A stretch of DNA of 64,000 nt from positions 248,001 to 312,000 of the forward strand of contig NZ_BOSH01000004.1 of the NCBI RefSeq assembly GCF_018403245.1. The letters are read 5' to 3'. The notes beneath the pieces are model-generated. The model was not told the DNA's origin. It did no database searches and saw only the letters and a list, made by a program, of their open reading frames with translations. This stretch comes from Paenibacillus sp. J2TS4 (GTDB taxonomy: Bacteria; Bacillota; Bacilli; Paenibacillales; NBRC-103111). Within the stretch, counting starts at the first letter, position 1. Each line of letters begins with the position of its first letter. The translations under genes and the position numbers were made by a program. Shown one piece after another: positions 10,006-18,155 of the stretch.

Positions 10006-10496
10006 TTCAGCAAAATGTAGTGAAGGTTGGAATGGCCGATTTGAACGTCATTCGCGGTGAGGGAGCGTTAAGAACGACAGGTTTGGGATCTTGCGTCGGG
10101 GTCACTCTTTATGATCACGCCACCCAAATCGGCGGCATGGCCCATGTCATGCTTCCCTCTTCCTCCATTGCCAGGGAAGGTCCGATCAATTCGGCCAAAT
10201 TTGCGGATACGGCTTTGCCCGAATTGGTCCGCCTGATGGAAGAGGAAGGTGCGGCGGTCCGCCGTATGGAGGCCAAAATGGCCGGAGGAGCCCAAATGTT
10301 TGTATTTGGCAACCGGTCCGACTCGATGAGAATTGGTCCCCGTAATGTGGAATCCTGCAAAGCGCTGCTGGACCGATTCGGAATACCCGTCAAAGCGGAA
10401 GATACGGGAGGAAATTATGGAAGAACAATTGAACTGGATTGTGCTACCGGAATTCTGCATATCCGGAGTGTTCAGCATGGAAGCCGTGATTTATAA
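10002..10496 (+). CDS. cheD: Chemoreceptor glutamine deamidase CheD
   Basis: 164-residue deamidase that acts on chemoreceptor glutamines and, when bound to CheC, forms a feedback unit. The papain-like catalytic residues are visible as GLGSCVGVTLYD (Cys) and GMAHVMLP (His). The start overlaps the cheC stop by four bases. The next gene starts at the base immediately after the cheD stop. Confidence 0.94.
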   Translation: MIQQNVVKVGMADLNVIRGEGALRTTGLGSCVGVTLYDHATQIGGMAHVMLPSSSIAREGPINSAKFADTALPELVRLMEEEGAAVRRMEAKMAGGAQMFVFGNRSDSMRIGPRNVESCKALLDRFGIPVKAEDTGGNYGRTIELDCATGILHIRSVQHGSRDL

Positions 10497-10919
10497 ATGA
10501 TGGGAACGATTCGCTGGAATGTGATGATTGGCGGATTGGGAGCTGTGGCTACCTTTTTAGCCTCTTTTTCCAACAACATATTGACAACGACCTTGCTCCG
10601 CTCACTATATAGCTTCGTTATTTTGTTTGCACTTGTATTTGTCTTTCGCTGGATTCTGGGGATATTGCTTGCTGAACCGAGTTCGGAGACTGGTCAACCA
10701 TCGACGCCGGAAGAGCCGGCGCGCGGACAAACAATAGATCTTACAACACCTGACGAGCCGATAGCAAAGTCCGGGGACTCTTCCCCATCCGGCAGGCAGT
10801 CTACGGAGCAGGAAGAAGACGACGGATTCGCTCCTCTGAATCCGCCTAAGCTGGCAACCAAGGATCAGGTCAATTCGGAAGAGCTGGTCAAAGCCCTTCG
10901 TCATCTTTCAGAAGAGTAA
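10497..10919 (+). CDS. Unassigned membrane protein between cheD and sigD
   Basis: 140-residue protein that I do not recognise by family. Two hydrophobic stretches occupy about residues 8-22 and 31-60, followed by an acidic, Pro/Ser/Thr-rich cytoplasmic-type tail that ends in a short helix (SEELVKALRHLSEE). ATG codons at 10497 and 10500 directly abut the cheD stop, and the gene ends 15 bases before sigD, so it is very probably co-transcribed and translated with the chemotaxis genes. In B. subtilis cheD is followed directly by sigD, so this is an extra member. A motility-related membrane role is only an inference from position. Confidence 0.7.
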   Translation: MMGTIRWNVMIGGLGAVATFLASFSNNILTTTLLRSLYSFVILFALVFVFRWILGILLAEPSSETGQPSTPEEPARGQTIDLTTPDEPIAKSGDSSPSGRQSTEQEEDDGFAPLNPPKLATKDQVNSEELVKALRHLSEE

Positions 10920-10934
10920 GGAAGGTGAACTTGT

Positions 10935-11720
10935 ATGGCAGTTCAAAAGCAATCCCATTTATCCAACATGGAAATATGGAAGCGATGGAAAGAAGAGAGC
11001 TCGCTTGAGGCGAAGCAGCAGTTAATGGAAAGCTATCTACCTTTGGTAGACTTCGTTTCCAACCGGCTGGCGAGCGGCATGCCGGGCTCGGTATCGAAAG
11101 ACGATTTGGCCAGTCACGGAGTGATGGGCTTGATCGATGCGATTGAGAAATTCGACCATATGCGCGGCCTTCAATTTGAAACCTACGCGTCATGGAGAAT
11201 TCGTGGAGCGATCATAGATGGGCTGCGTCAAGGTGATTGGGTCCCCCGTTCGGTTCGAGAAAAGGCGAAAAAAATTGAGGAAGCCTACCAAAAGCTGGAG
11301 CAGGAAAAATTGCGATCTGTCACCGATGAGGAGATCAGCAGTTATTTGCAAGTGACCGAGAAGGAATTTCATACGATGCTGCAAGAAATAACCTTAACGA
11401 CTCTTTGTTCTATTGATGAGCCTATTAAAGAGGAAGAGTCAGAGACGAGATTATCCATTTTAGTTGACGAAACATCCAAAAACCCCGAGTATAAGGTTAA
11501 TGAGTTTTTTTTGAAGGAAACTTTGGCCAAAGCTATTGACCGGTTAACTGAAAAAGAAAGAACGGTCGTCTCGTTGTTCTATTACGAGGATCTGTCGCTG
11601 AGTGAAATTGCCGAAGTGATGTCGCTGTCGCCGTCTCGCATATCTCAGCTTCATTCTAAAGCCATTCTTCGCTTGAGAGGATCGCTGGGACGATTTAAAG
11701 TACAATTGTTGCATGAATAG
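10935..11720 (+). CDS. sigD: RNA polymerase sigma factor for motility (SigD/FliA)
   Basis: 261-residue sigma-70 family member of the FliA/SigD type, which drives late flagellar, chemotaxis and autolysin genes. Region 2 (SYLPLVDFVSNRLASG ... DDLASHGVMGLIDAIEKFD ... FETYASWRIRGAIIDGLR) and the region 4 helix-turn-helix (DLSLSEIAEVMSLSPSRISQLHSKA) are clear. ATG 10935 follows AAGGTGA. Its position after cheD matches the B. subtilis fla/che operon. Confidence 0.95.
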   Translation: MAVQKQSHLSNMEIWKRWKEESSLEAKQQLMESYLPLVDFVSNRLASGMPGSVSKDDLASHGVMGLIDAIEKFDHMRGLQFETYASWRIRGAIIDGLRQGDWVPRSVREKAKKIEEAYQKLEQEKLRSVTDEEISSYLQVTEKEFHTMLQEITLTTLCSIDEPIKEEESETRLSILVDETSKNPEYKVNEFFLKETLAKAIDRLTEKERTVVSLFYYEDLSLSEIAEVMSLSPSRISQLHSKAILRLRGSLGRFKVQLLHE

Positions 11721-11735
11721 AAGGGATGGATTACT

Positions 11736-13148
11736 ATGAACCCTCATTCAGCCTCTAACGACTACTACATTGAAGTAACGGTGTCTAACGACAAATTGGA
11801 AGCCTTCCTGGATTTTTCTAACTGCGGGGAAGATATGGTCTGTACCGTTCAACAGTTAGAAGCGCTGCTTAAAAACCACTCGATAAGCTATGGGATTGAT
11901 TACGCGAGAATTGTGCAGATAGCGACCGACATCGGGCCCTACTTAAAGCGGAAAATTGTCATTGCTTCGGGAGATCCGCCCCAGCCGGGCAAGGATGGAA
12001 TAATCAGTTACTTGTTTGATCTGAAAGATCAAGCCAAGAAACCTGCTGTTTTGGAGGATGGCTCCGTCGATTTCCGGGAAGTGACCACGATCCACAATGT
12101 TCGAAAAGGGGAGCTGCTGGCCCGCAGAATTCCGCCAACCGAAGGAATACCCGGCAAAGCGGTAACCGGCGAGGTTATTAGGGCGAGGAACGGCAAGGAA
12201 GCCAGATTCAAGATTGGAAAAAATGTAGTTACCGATAAAGAGAACCAACAACTGTATTCGGCTATTGATGGTGTGATCAGCCATACTGGACATGGACAAA
12301 TCAACGTATTTCCGGTCTATGAAGTAAATGGCGATGTCGATTATGGGATCGGGAATATTGACTTTATCGGAACGGTCGTCATTCGCGGGAACGTGCTGAC
12401 CGGATTCAAGGTTAAGGCAGAGGGAGACATTCGCGTAACGGGCAGCGTAGAAGGTGCGGAAATGGAAGCCGGGGGCTCCATATTGATCAGCGCCGGAATA
12501 TTAGGCCAAAATAAAGGCTTGATTCGAGCGGGGAAGACGGTCAGAAGCGCCTTCGTACAGGAAGGGAATGTCGAGGCCGGGGAAGACGTCATCATTTCCC
12601 AAAGTATTATGCATTCCAATGTGCGCGCCGGCCGAAGCGTGCAATGCGCGGGCGCCAAAGGATTGATCGTTGGCGGAAAAATTCAGGCCGGGGAATATGT
12701 CAGCGCCAGGACGATAGGGAATTCTCTATCTACGGCTACTGTAATAGAGGTGGGCGTGTTGCCCGAGGTGAGAAGCGAGCTGCTGCAATTAAAGGAGCAA
12801 TTGAAGAGCAGCACCGACAATCTTCAGAAGACCGAGAAAGCGCTGACCCTGTTGGATCAATTGGCGGCGTCCGGCCAGATGTCGCCTGACAAAGTAGCGA
12901 TGAGAGTCAAATTATCGAACACCAAGAAGCAAACATCCGAAGAAATTGAAATGAGCAAAGATCGAATTCTGCATTTGGAGAAAACATTGGAGGATACCGA
13001 GCTGGCCAAAATCGAGGCGACTTCGACCGTATATGGCGGAGTGAGACTGGTTATGGGACGTTATATTAAATCTACTAAAGATCCGGTCCAACGAGTTTAT
13101 TTCCGAATCGATAACGGTGACATCGTCATGTATCCGCTCTTTCCGTAA
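11736..13148 (+). CDS. DUF342 family protein (FapA-like)
   Basis: 470-residue DUF342/FapA-family protein. An N-terminal globular part (about 1-170) precedes a repetitive beta-helix-like segment (about 195-320) with recurring Val-Gly-Asp/Ala-Gly turns such as GSVEGAEMEAGGSI and GNVEAGEDVIIS. A long coiled coil follows (about 335-435, LLQLKEQLKSSTDNLQKTEK) and then a short beta end. Relatives in other bacteria are called flagellar assembly protein A and affect flagellar placement or signalling. Position 15 bases after sigD supports a motility role. The exact function is not established here. Confidence 0.8.
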   Translation: MNPHSASNDYYIEVTVSNDKLEAFLDFSNCGEDMVCTVQQLEALLKNHSISYGIDYARIVQIATDIGPYLKRKIVIASGDPPQPGKDGIISYLFDLKDQAKKPAVLEDGSVDFREVTTIHNVRKGELLARRIPPTEGIPGKAVTGEVIRARNGKEARFKIGKNVVTDKENQQLYSAIDGVISHTGHGQINVFPVYEVNGDVDYGIGNIDFIGTVVIRGNVLTGFKVKAEGDIRVTGSVEGAEMEAGGSILISAGILGQNKGLIRAGKTVRSAFVQEGNVEAGEDVIISQSIMHSNVRAGRSVQCAGAKGLIVGGKIQAGEYVSARTIGNSLSTATVIEVGVLPEVRSELLQLKEQLKSSTDNLQKTEKALTLLDQLAASGQMSPDKVAMRVKLSNTKKQTSEEIEMSKDRILHLEKTLEDTELAKIEATSTVYGGVRLVMGRYIKSTKDPVQRVYFRIDNGDIVMYPLFP

Positions 13149-13187
13149 TAACGGCCACAAGACTCTTATTGAACTGGGGGAGAACGC

Positions 13188-13508
13188 ATGAGCTTGAAAT
13201 CGATCGATATGCAGCTTGCCGTCCATAAAAGCCCCGATGCCGGCATCAAACAAAATGAGATTCAGCAGAAGCCTGTTCAAGATCAGAGCCACCTTGCGAA
13301 TCAGGCGGCAAAAGATACGGAGAAGGAGCGGAATGTCGCCGCAAAATCGGAAGCGGCCGAACAAGCCGGTATTCGAGACGGGGAGGAACGCCGTCATCGC
13401 AAAGGCGGGAACGAAAGAAGAAGGAGCAATAAAGACGACTCCAGCCCTGTGGAGGATAAAAAGTCCGAGCACCCGTACAAAGGCAAATTCATTGATTTGC
13501 AGTTATAG
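13188..13508 (+). CDS. Unassigned small charged protein
   Basis: 106-residue protein with no family that I can name. It is almost entirely hydrophilic, rich in Lys, Glu, Gln and Arg, with no membrane segment, and is predicted to be largely helical or disordered. It ends in a compact EHPYKGKFIDLQL motif. ATG 13188 has GGGGGAG seven bases upstream, and the gene lies 39 bases after the DUF342 gene, so it is probably in the same transcript. The strong ribosome site and ordered C-terminal motif make a real gene likely. No function is claimed. Confidence 0.65.
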   Translation: MSLKSIDMQLAVHKSPDAGIKQNEIQQKPVQDQSHLANQAAKDTEKERNVAAKSEAAEQAGIRDGEERRHRKGGNERRRSNKDDSSPVEDKKSEHPYKGKFIDLQL

Positions 13509-13645
13509 AGTTTGTCAAAAGTCCCCTATGGACTTCTATATTATTGGCATTACATATTTCATAGCCTTTGGAGTGGAGATGGAAGAACATCCACTTATGG
13601 GCTGAAGCTCATTAAAAGAATCCGATGGACAAAAAGGTGGACTCC

Positions 13646-14233
13646 ATGAACGAACCTTGGGTTTACATTGTATTAATAGGAGCAGTTATCATCGTGCTTT
13701 CTCGTTTGCTTCCCATATCCCCCAAGACCTCTACGGACCTCGTTAAAGAGGTGGAGGAAACGATCGAGCAATTTGCGACAGAGCTCGAACTGGATAACGA
13801 AAGGCTGCTGGAGACGCTGGCCAGAATGAAGGAAGAGCATCATAGTGAGCTTCAAGGATTAAATCGCAAAATTGAGCAGCTGCATAAGCGGGATGAGTTG
13901 TTGGCCGAACGGATGGAGCAGTTTATGAAGGCTAACACGGCCTCTTCCTCCGAAAGCAAGCCGGACAAGAGTGCGGCCCCTGTGGAAGCGGTTCCTGATA
14001 AAGCTCCGGAGAAGGCATCATTGGCTGAGTCAAGTCAGACTCTGCCGGAGACCGTTACAAGTCGCGACGGAATGAATCTGAAACAAAGATACCCGGAGCT
14101 GTTTGCTTTATACGAGCAAGGAAAGTCTATAGAGGTTATCGCCCGCAAATTTGGAATGAATAAAGGGGAAGTCAATTTGATCGTGCAGTTGGGCAAACAG
14201 GAGGAGAACAGCCATGAGCGCGTCCAGGCATAG
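13646..14233 (+). CDS. SwrB-like membrane-anchored coiled-coil protein
   Basis: 195-residue protein with one N-terminal membrane helix (WVYIVLIGAVIIVLSRLLP), a coiled coil (about residues 35-100, with ETIEQFATELELDNERLLETL), an Ala/Pro/Ser linker, and a C-terminal helix-turn-helix-like module (YPELFALYEQGKSIEVIARKFGMNKGEVNLIVQL). B. subtilis has SwrB, an N-anchored swarming and flagellar assembly protein, at this place between sigD and rpsB. The layout and position suggest a SwrB counterpart, but this is an inference. ATG 13646 is chosen for the AAGGTGG site; an in-frame ATG at 13625 lacks one. Confidence 0.7.
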   Translation: MNEPWVYIVLIGAVIIVLSRLLPISPKTSTDLVKEVEETIEQFATELELDNERLLETLARMKEEHHSELQGLNRKIEQLHKRDELLAERMEQFMKANTASSSESKPDKSAAPVEAVPDKAPEKASLAESSQTLPETVTSRDGMNLKQRYPELFALYEQGKSIEVIARKFGMNKGEVNLIVQLGKQEENSHERVQA

Positions 14234-14738
14234 ATCGTTTTGGTCCGGTTTAGGCAGTGGTCTTGTTGCCGGGGCTTTGCTGCTGCAGGTGATGAACATT
14301 GCAGTGAACAGCGAAAGTCCGTCTCGAGGCGGGGATATCGGAGATGTTGAGGCCGTGGAGATCGATTGGAAGGAGCGGGCGGAGGAGGCCGGCTTCGCGA
14401 TCTATCCTGCTGATGTTAAGCTGTATACACAAACTGAGCTGGACGAGCAATTAAGGCTTGCCCAAGCGCGCGCAGCAGCCGAAGAACAGGGAACGGAGGC
14501 TCCGGCTGATTCCGAATCAGCAGCCGAATCGCCAGATGTTACTGTAGCTATAGTCGCAGGCATGCTCGCCTCCGATGTTGCTGCTGCTTTGGAAACTGCC
14601 GGAGTTATTGAAGACAGCCATGAGTTTGAGCTTAGACTGAAAGAACTGAAGAAAACCCCAAAAATACGAAGCGGGACTTACTCCTTCCCTCCTGGGGAAT
14701 CCATCGACGCCATCATTGATCGAATTTCATTCGAATAA
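14214..14738 (+). CDS. Short MltG/YceG-like membrane protein lacking the lytic domain
   Basis: 174-residue protein with an N-terminal membrane segment (GSGLVAGALLLQVMNIAV), an Ala/Glu-rich middle, and a C-terminal LysM-like module (VAGMLASDVAAALETAGVIEDSHEFELRLKEL ... IRSGTYSFPPGESIDAIIDRI). That module resembles the substrate-binding part of endolytic transglycosylase MltG. The catalytic transglycosylase domain is absent, so the protein is about half the usual MltG length. It overlaps the end of the preceding gene by 20 bases and is the last gene before the operon terminator. Confidence 0.65.
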   Translation: MSASRHRSFWSGLGSGLVAGALLLQVMNIAVNSESPSRGGDIGDVEAVEIDWKERAEEAGFAIYPADVKLYTQTELDEQLRLAQARAAAEEQGTEAPADSESAAESPDVTVAIVAGMLASDVAAALETAGVIEDSHEFELRLKELKKTPKIRSGTYSFPPGESIDAIIDRISFE

Positions 14739-14772
14739 AGAGACTTTTGCCCTGGCGGTGAAAGTCTCTTTT
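14739..14772 (+). terminator. Terminator of the flagellar/chemotaxis operon
   Basis: Nine perfect base pairs, AGAGACTTT at 14739-14747 with AAAGTCTCT at 14761-14769, then a T run. It starts at the base after the stop codon of the MltG-like gene. Confidence 0.9.
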
Positions 14773-14896
14773 GTCCATGTATAGAATTTTGTAGGTTTTT
14801 GCTTTCCGGATCCCTTCAATTTTATATGGGTGCTCATTCCCGAACAATCCCCCAAAGGCGTTTTTCACACTTTAGTGTCTGTGGAAGCACATTTTG

Positions 14897-14925
14897 TTGC
14901 ATCGCTAATTTGAATATGGTATATT
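14897..14925 (+). promoter_or_regulatory. Candidate vegetative promoter of rpsB
   Basis: Extended -10 element TGGTATATT (14917-14925) with a weak -35 TTGCAT (14897-14902) at 17-base spacing. It lies downstream of the flagellar operon terminator and would give a leader of about 115 bases before rpsB. Confidence 0.55.
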
Positions 14926-14947
14926 TATTGACGGTGTTAAGAACACA

Positions 14948-15010
14948 CGCCATTTAATTGGAATCAGGGTGCTTTCTATAAGGAAGTCTTTTTCCAAGAT
15001 GAGAGTGGCG
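14948..15010 (+). promoter_or_regulatory. Nested hairpin in the rpsB leader
   Basis: Three coaxial stems can form: CGCCA (14948-14952) with TGGCG (15006-15010); TTGGAA (14958-14963) with TTCCAA (14992-14997); CTTTC (14972-14976) with GGAAG (14982-14986) around a TATAA loop. The structure ends about 24 bases before the ribosome-binding site. It could be a ribosomal-protein leader controlling S2, but this is inferred from structure and position only. Confidence 0.5.
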
Positions 15011-15048
15011 GAGGGAACTATAAAACCAATCAGAGGAGGTGTGTGAGG

Positions 15049-15747
15049 ATGGCAGTTATCTCCATGAAACAGCTATTGGAAGCTGGGGTTCATTTTGGTC
15101 ACCAGACCCGTCGTTGGAACCCGAAAATGGATAAATACATCTTCACGGAAAGAAACGGAATTTATATTATTGACCTGCAAAAGACGGTTAAGAAAGTGGA
15201 AGAAGCTTATAACTTCGTAAAGTCAGTAGCTGGCGAAGGCGGAACTTTCTTATTCGTAGGTACTAAGAAGCAGGCTCAAGATTCGGTGAAGGAAGAAGCG
15301 GAACGCTGTGGAATGTTCTACATTAACCAGCGCTGGCTGGGCGGTACGCTGACTAACTTCTCTACAATCCAAAAGCGGATTAATCGTCTGCACGAGCTGG
15401 AAAAATGGGAAGAGGACGGCACGTTTGAAGTTCTGCCTAAGAAAGAAGTCATCTTGCTCCGCAAGGAAAAAGAACGTCTCGAGAAGTTTTTGGGCGGAAT
15501 CAAGAACATGAAAGGTCTTCCTAGCGCTTTGTTCGTCATCGATCCACGCAAAGAGCGTATCGCCGTTGCGGAAGCTCGCAAGCTGGGAATTCCGATCGTC
15601 GGAATCGTTGATACGAACTGTGATCCGGACGAAATTGACTACGTCATTCCGGGGAACGATGATGCGATTCGCGCAGTGAAGCTGCTGACTTCCAAAATGG
15701 CCGAGGCGGTTATTGAAGCGAATCAAGGCGAGCAAACGACCGCATAA
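15049..15747 (+). CDS. rpsB: 30S ribosomal protein S2
   Basis: 232-residue ribosomal protein S2. The family opening [22 protein letters not shown] and internal WLGGTLTNF and [13 protein letters not shown] motifs are clear. ATG 15049 has AGGAGG nine bases upstream; the in-frame GTG at 15043 is only three bases from it and is unlikely. It has its own promoter, leader and terminator, so it can be expressed separately from tsf. Confidence 0.97.
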   Translation: MAVISMKQLLEAGVHFGHQTRRWNPKMDKYIFTERNGIYIIDLQKTVKKVEEAYNFVKSVAGEGGTFLFVGTKKQAQDSVKEEAERCGMFYINQRWLGGTLTNFSTIQKRINRLHELEKWEEDGTFEVLPKKEVILLRKEKERLEKFLGGIKNMKGLPSALFVIDPRKERIAVAEARKLGIPIVGIVDTNCDPDEIDYVIPGNDDAIRAVKLLTSKMAEAVIEANQGEQTTA

Positions 15748-15764
15748 TCTAATAAGATGAATTG

Positions 15765-15810
15765 AAAAGGGTGGGTTGAAGGTGTAATAACCTATCGCCA
15801 CCCTTTTTTT
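15765..15810 (+). terminator. Terminator after rpsB
   Basis: GGGTGG (15769-15774) pairs with CCACCC (15798-15803), extended by A/T pairs, followed by seven T residues. It separates rpsB from tsf. Confidence 0.85.
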
Positions 15811-15830
15811 AAACATTATTTAATTGTTTA

Positions 15831-15893
15831 GTTCCGGGGCTCCCCGCAAAGTACTTGGAATACGCTTCGAAGGCCATACGTCACTTTGTGGGG
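15831..15893 (+). repeat. Intergenic structured repeat, copy 1 (rpsB-tsf)
   Basis: First of three near-identical short copies. It starts GTTCCGGGGCTCCCCG. The 11-bp closing stem is CCCCGCAAAGT (15842-15852) with ACTTTGTGGGG (15883-15893), including one G-T wobble. The apex contains the palindromic core CTTCGAAG. A short 5' hairpin (CGGG/CCCG) competes with the long stem. It ends 45 bases before the tsf start. Confidence 0.85.
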
Positions 15894-15938
15894 ATTCTAT
15901 AGCAAGGCTTAAGCCAACATGTCGAGGAGGAAGAACAA

Positions 15939-16589
15939 ATGGCAGTAACAGCTGCAATGGTTAAAGAATTGCGCGAAAAAACAGGCGCAGGAATGTTAGA
16001 TTGTAAAAAAGCTTTGGAGGAAACCAACGGTGACGTAGCCAAAGCGGTAGAAACATTGCGTGAAAAAGGATTGGCGGCTGCTGCCAACAAAGCTGGACGG
16101 ATCGCTACAGAAGGTGCAGTTCAATCCTACATTCATGCCGGCGGTAAAGTGGGAGTTCTGGTTGAAGTCAACTGTGAGACAGACTTTGTCGCCAAGACGG
16201 ATGACTTTAAAGACTTCGTTAAAGACATCGCCATGCAGATCGCAGCAATCAACCCGCGTTATGTAAGACGTGAAGAAGTACCTCAAGAAGAGCTGGAGAA
16301 GGAAAAAGAAATTTTACGCGCTCAAGCTTTAAATGAAGGAAAGCCGGAGCATATCGTTGATAAAATGGTAGAAGGCCGCATCAGTAAATTCTATGAGGAA
16401 TTTTGTCTGATGGAGCAAGCCTTTATTAAAGATCCTGACAAAACGATCTCCACCTTGTTGAATGAGAAAATCAGCAAAATTGGGGAGAACATTTCCATTC
16501 GCCGCTTTGTTCGTTATGAATTGGGAGAAGGCATGGAGAAGAAGCAGGAAAACTTCGCTGAAGAAGTAATGTCTCAAACGAAAATGTAA
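15939..16589 (+). CDS. tsf: Elongation factor Ts
   Basis: 216-residue nucleotide exchange factor for EF-Tu. The N-terminal UBA-like domain ([19 protein letters not shown]) and the signature [12 protein letters not shown] are visible. The length is that of the short EF-Ts form found in some Firmicutes and thermophiles, versus about 290 residues in B. subtilis and E. coli. ATG 15939 follows GAGGAGGA. It is flanked by terminators on both sides; no convincing own promoter was found in the 191-base gap, so read-through or processing from rpsB may contribute. Confidence 0.95.
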   Translation: MAVTAAMVKELREKTGAGMLDCKKALEETNGDVAKAVETLREKGLAAAANKAGRIATEGAVQSYIHAGGKVGVLVEVNCETDFVAKTDDFKDFVKDIAMQIAAINPRYVRREEVPQEELEKEKEILRAQALNEGKPEHIVDKMVEGRISKFYEEFCLMEQAFIKDPDKTISTLLNEKISKIGENISIRRFVRYELGEGMEKKQENFAEEVMSQTKM

Positions 16590-16607
16590 TAACAATGGCG
16601 TTAAGTT

Positions 16608-16635
16608 GGAACACCATCCGTGTTCCTTCTTTTTT
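16608..16635 (+). terminator. Terminator after tsf
   Basis: GGAACAC (16608-16614) pairs perfectly with GTGTTCC (16620-16626), followed by a T-rich run. Confidence 0.85.
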
Positions 16636-16702
16636 AGCCGCATCAGGCTGCACGAATGCTTGAACAACGGATCACAAACTATCTTCACTGGAGGTACCTA
16701 CG

Positions 16703-17431
16703 TTGGAACAACCCATTTTTAAGCGAATTGTATTGAAATTGAGCGGTGAGGCACTTGCCGGGCAGCAGGGATACGGGATAGATTCTGCCATGATTACTTC
16801 TATTGCGGAGCAAGTTAAGACGGTCCATGATCTGAATCTGGAAATCGCCATCGTCGTCGGCGGGGGCAATATTTGGCGGGGGATTGCCGGCAGTGCCAAA
16901 GGAATTGACCGTGCCACTGCGGATTATATGGGTATGCTGGCTACGGTCATGAATTCGCTCGCTCTCCAGGACGCTTTGGAAAACGTGGGGGTTCCTACTC
17001 GCGTTCAAACATCGATTGAAATGCAGCAGGTTGCGGAACCTTACATACGCAGACGAGCGATCCGTCATCTGGAAAAAGGACGGGTGGTCATCTTTGCGGC
17101 GGGAACCGGAAATCCTTATTTCTCTACAGACACAACCGCGGCTTTACGGGCTGCGGAAATCGAAGCCGAAGTCATCCTGATGGGTAAAAATAAAGTGGAC
17201 GGAGTATACAGTGCAGATCCGTTTGTTGACAAGGATGCAGTCAAGTTTGATAAATTAACGTATATGGAAGTGATCAGCAACAATTTGGGAGTTATGGATT
17301 CAACCGCCTCCTCCTTATGCATGGATAACGATATTCCGTTGATTGTGTTTTCCATAACGGATGAAAGCAATATTAAACGTGTTGTATTAGGCGAAAAAAT
17401 CGGAACGATAGTAAAAGGGAGTGTATCTTAA
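16703..17431 (+). CDS. pyrH: UMP kinase
   Basis: 242-residue bacterial uridylate kinase of the amino-acid-kinase fold; it makes UDP from UMP. The opening [22 protein letters not shown] and internal [29 protein letters not shown] and [14 protein letters not shown] motifs are typical. It starts at TTG 16703 with GGAGGT upstream. The stop and the frr start share one base (TAATG), suggesting coupling. Confidence 0.96.
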   Translation: MEQPIFKRIVLKLSGEALAGQQGYGIDSAMITSIAEQVKTVHDLNLEIAIVVGGGNIWRGIAGSAKGIDRATADYMGMLATVMNSLALQDALENVGVPTRVQTSIEMQQVAEPYIRRRAIRHLEKGRVVIFAAGTGNPYFSTDTTAALRAAEIEAEVILMGKNKVDGVYSADPFVDKDAVKFDKLTYMEVISNNLGVMDSTASSLCMDNDIPLIVFSITDESNIKRVVLGEKIGTIVKGSVS

Positions 17432-17985
17432 TGCCGCAGTCGATTAAGAAAAATGCTGAAGAACGTATGCAAAAAGCATTAGCCTCGCTCGGAAAAGAGC
17501 TTGCCTCCTTAAGGGCCGGACGGGCGACACCCGGTCTGATGGACCGAATTCAGGCTGAATATTACGGAGCGTTGACCCCGATTAATCAGCTGGCTAATAT
17601 TACAACCCCCGATCCCCGCACCTTGTTAATTCAACCTTGGGATAAGTCCTCCATCGCTGCCATCGAGAAAGCTATTATGAAGTCAGACCTCGGGCTAACC
17701 CCTGCTAATGATGGAAGCTCTATCCGTATTGTTATTCCTCCGCTTACTGCTGAAAGAAGAGGAGAACTGGTCAAGCTGACACGCAAATCGGGAGAGGAAG
17801 CCAAGGTAGCGGTCCGCAATATTCGCCGAGATGCGAATGATGAAATTAAAAAGCTGGAAAAAACGGATATTTCCGAAGACGAATCCCGCAGGCATCAAGA
17901 TGACATTCAGAAAATGACCGATAAATATGTGGCGGAGGTAGACAAGATCCTCGCAGCAAAAGAGAAGGAAATTACCGAAGTCTAG
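17431..17985 (+). CDS. frr: Ribosome recycling factor
   Basis: 184-residue factor that splits post-termination ribosomes together with EF-G. The [13 protein letters not shown] motif near the N terminus and the long helical bundle are characteristic. Start at ATG 17431, overlapping the pyrH stop. A terminator follows within 20 bases. Confidence 0.96.
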   Translation: MPQSIKKNAEERMQKALASLGKELASLRAGRATPGLMDRIQAEYYGALTPINQLANITTPDPRTLLIQPWDKSSIAAIEKAIMKSDLGLTPANDGSSIRIVIPPLTAERRGELVKLTRKSGEEAKVAVRNIRRDANDEIKKLEKTDISEDESRRHQDDIQKMTDKYVAEVDKILAAKEKEITEV

Positions 17986-18004
17986 TGTTGCGCCTTGTTG
18001 ACAA

Positions 18005-18039
18005 CCCCCTTCGTTGAGGGGGGCCTTTTAGCTTTTTTT
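18005..18039 (+). terminator. Terminator after frr
   Basis: CCCCCT (18005-18010) pairs with AGGGGG (18017-18022), then two T runs (18026-18029 and 18033-18039). Confidence 0.85.
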
Positions 18040-18056
18040 GGATATTATTCTGCGAT

Positions 18057-18070
18057 ACTGCCGCGGCAGT
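18057..18070. promoter_or_regulatory. 14-bp perfect palindrome before uppS
   Basis: ACTGCCGCGGCAGT reads the same on both strands, and the flanking GATA/TATC extend it with a single bulge. It lies 86 bases before the uppS start. A transcription-factor operator is one reading; no clear promoter overlaps it. Confidence 0.4.
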
Positions 18071-18155
18071 TATCCGTTCGGCAGCATCTTCGATCAAGCT
18101 TCGGTAACCATAGCTTTGCTGACCGTTTTTCTAAACCTTTATGGGGGATACAACA

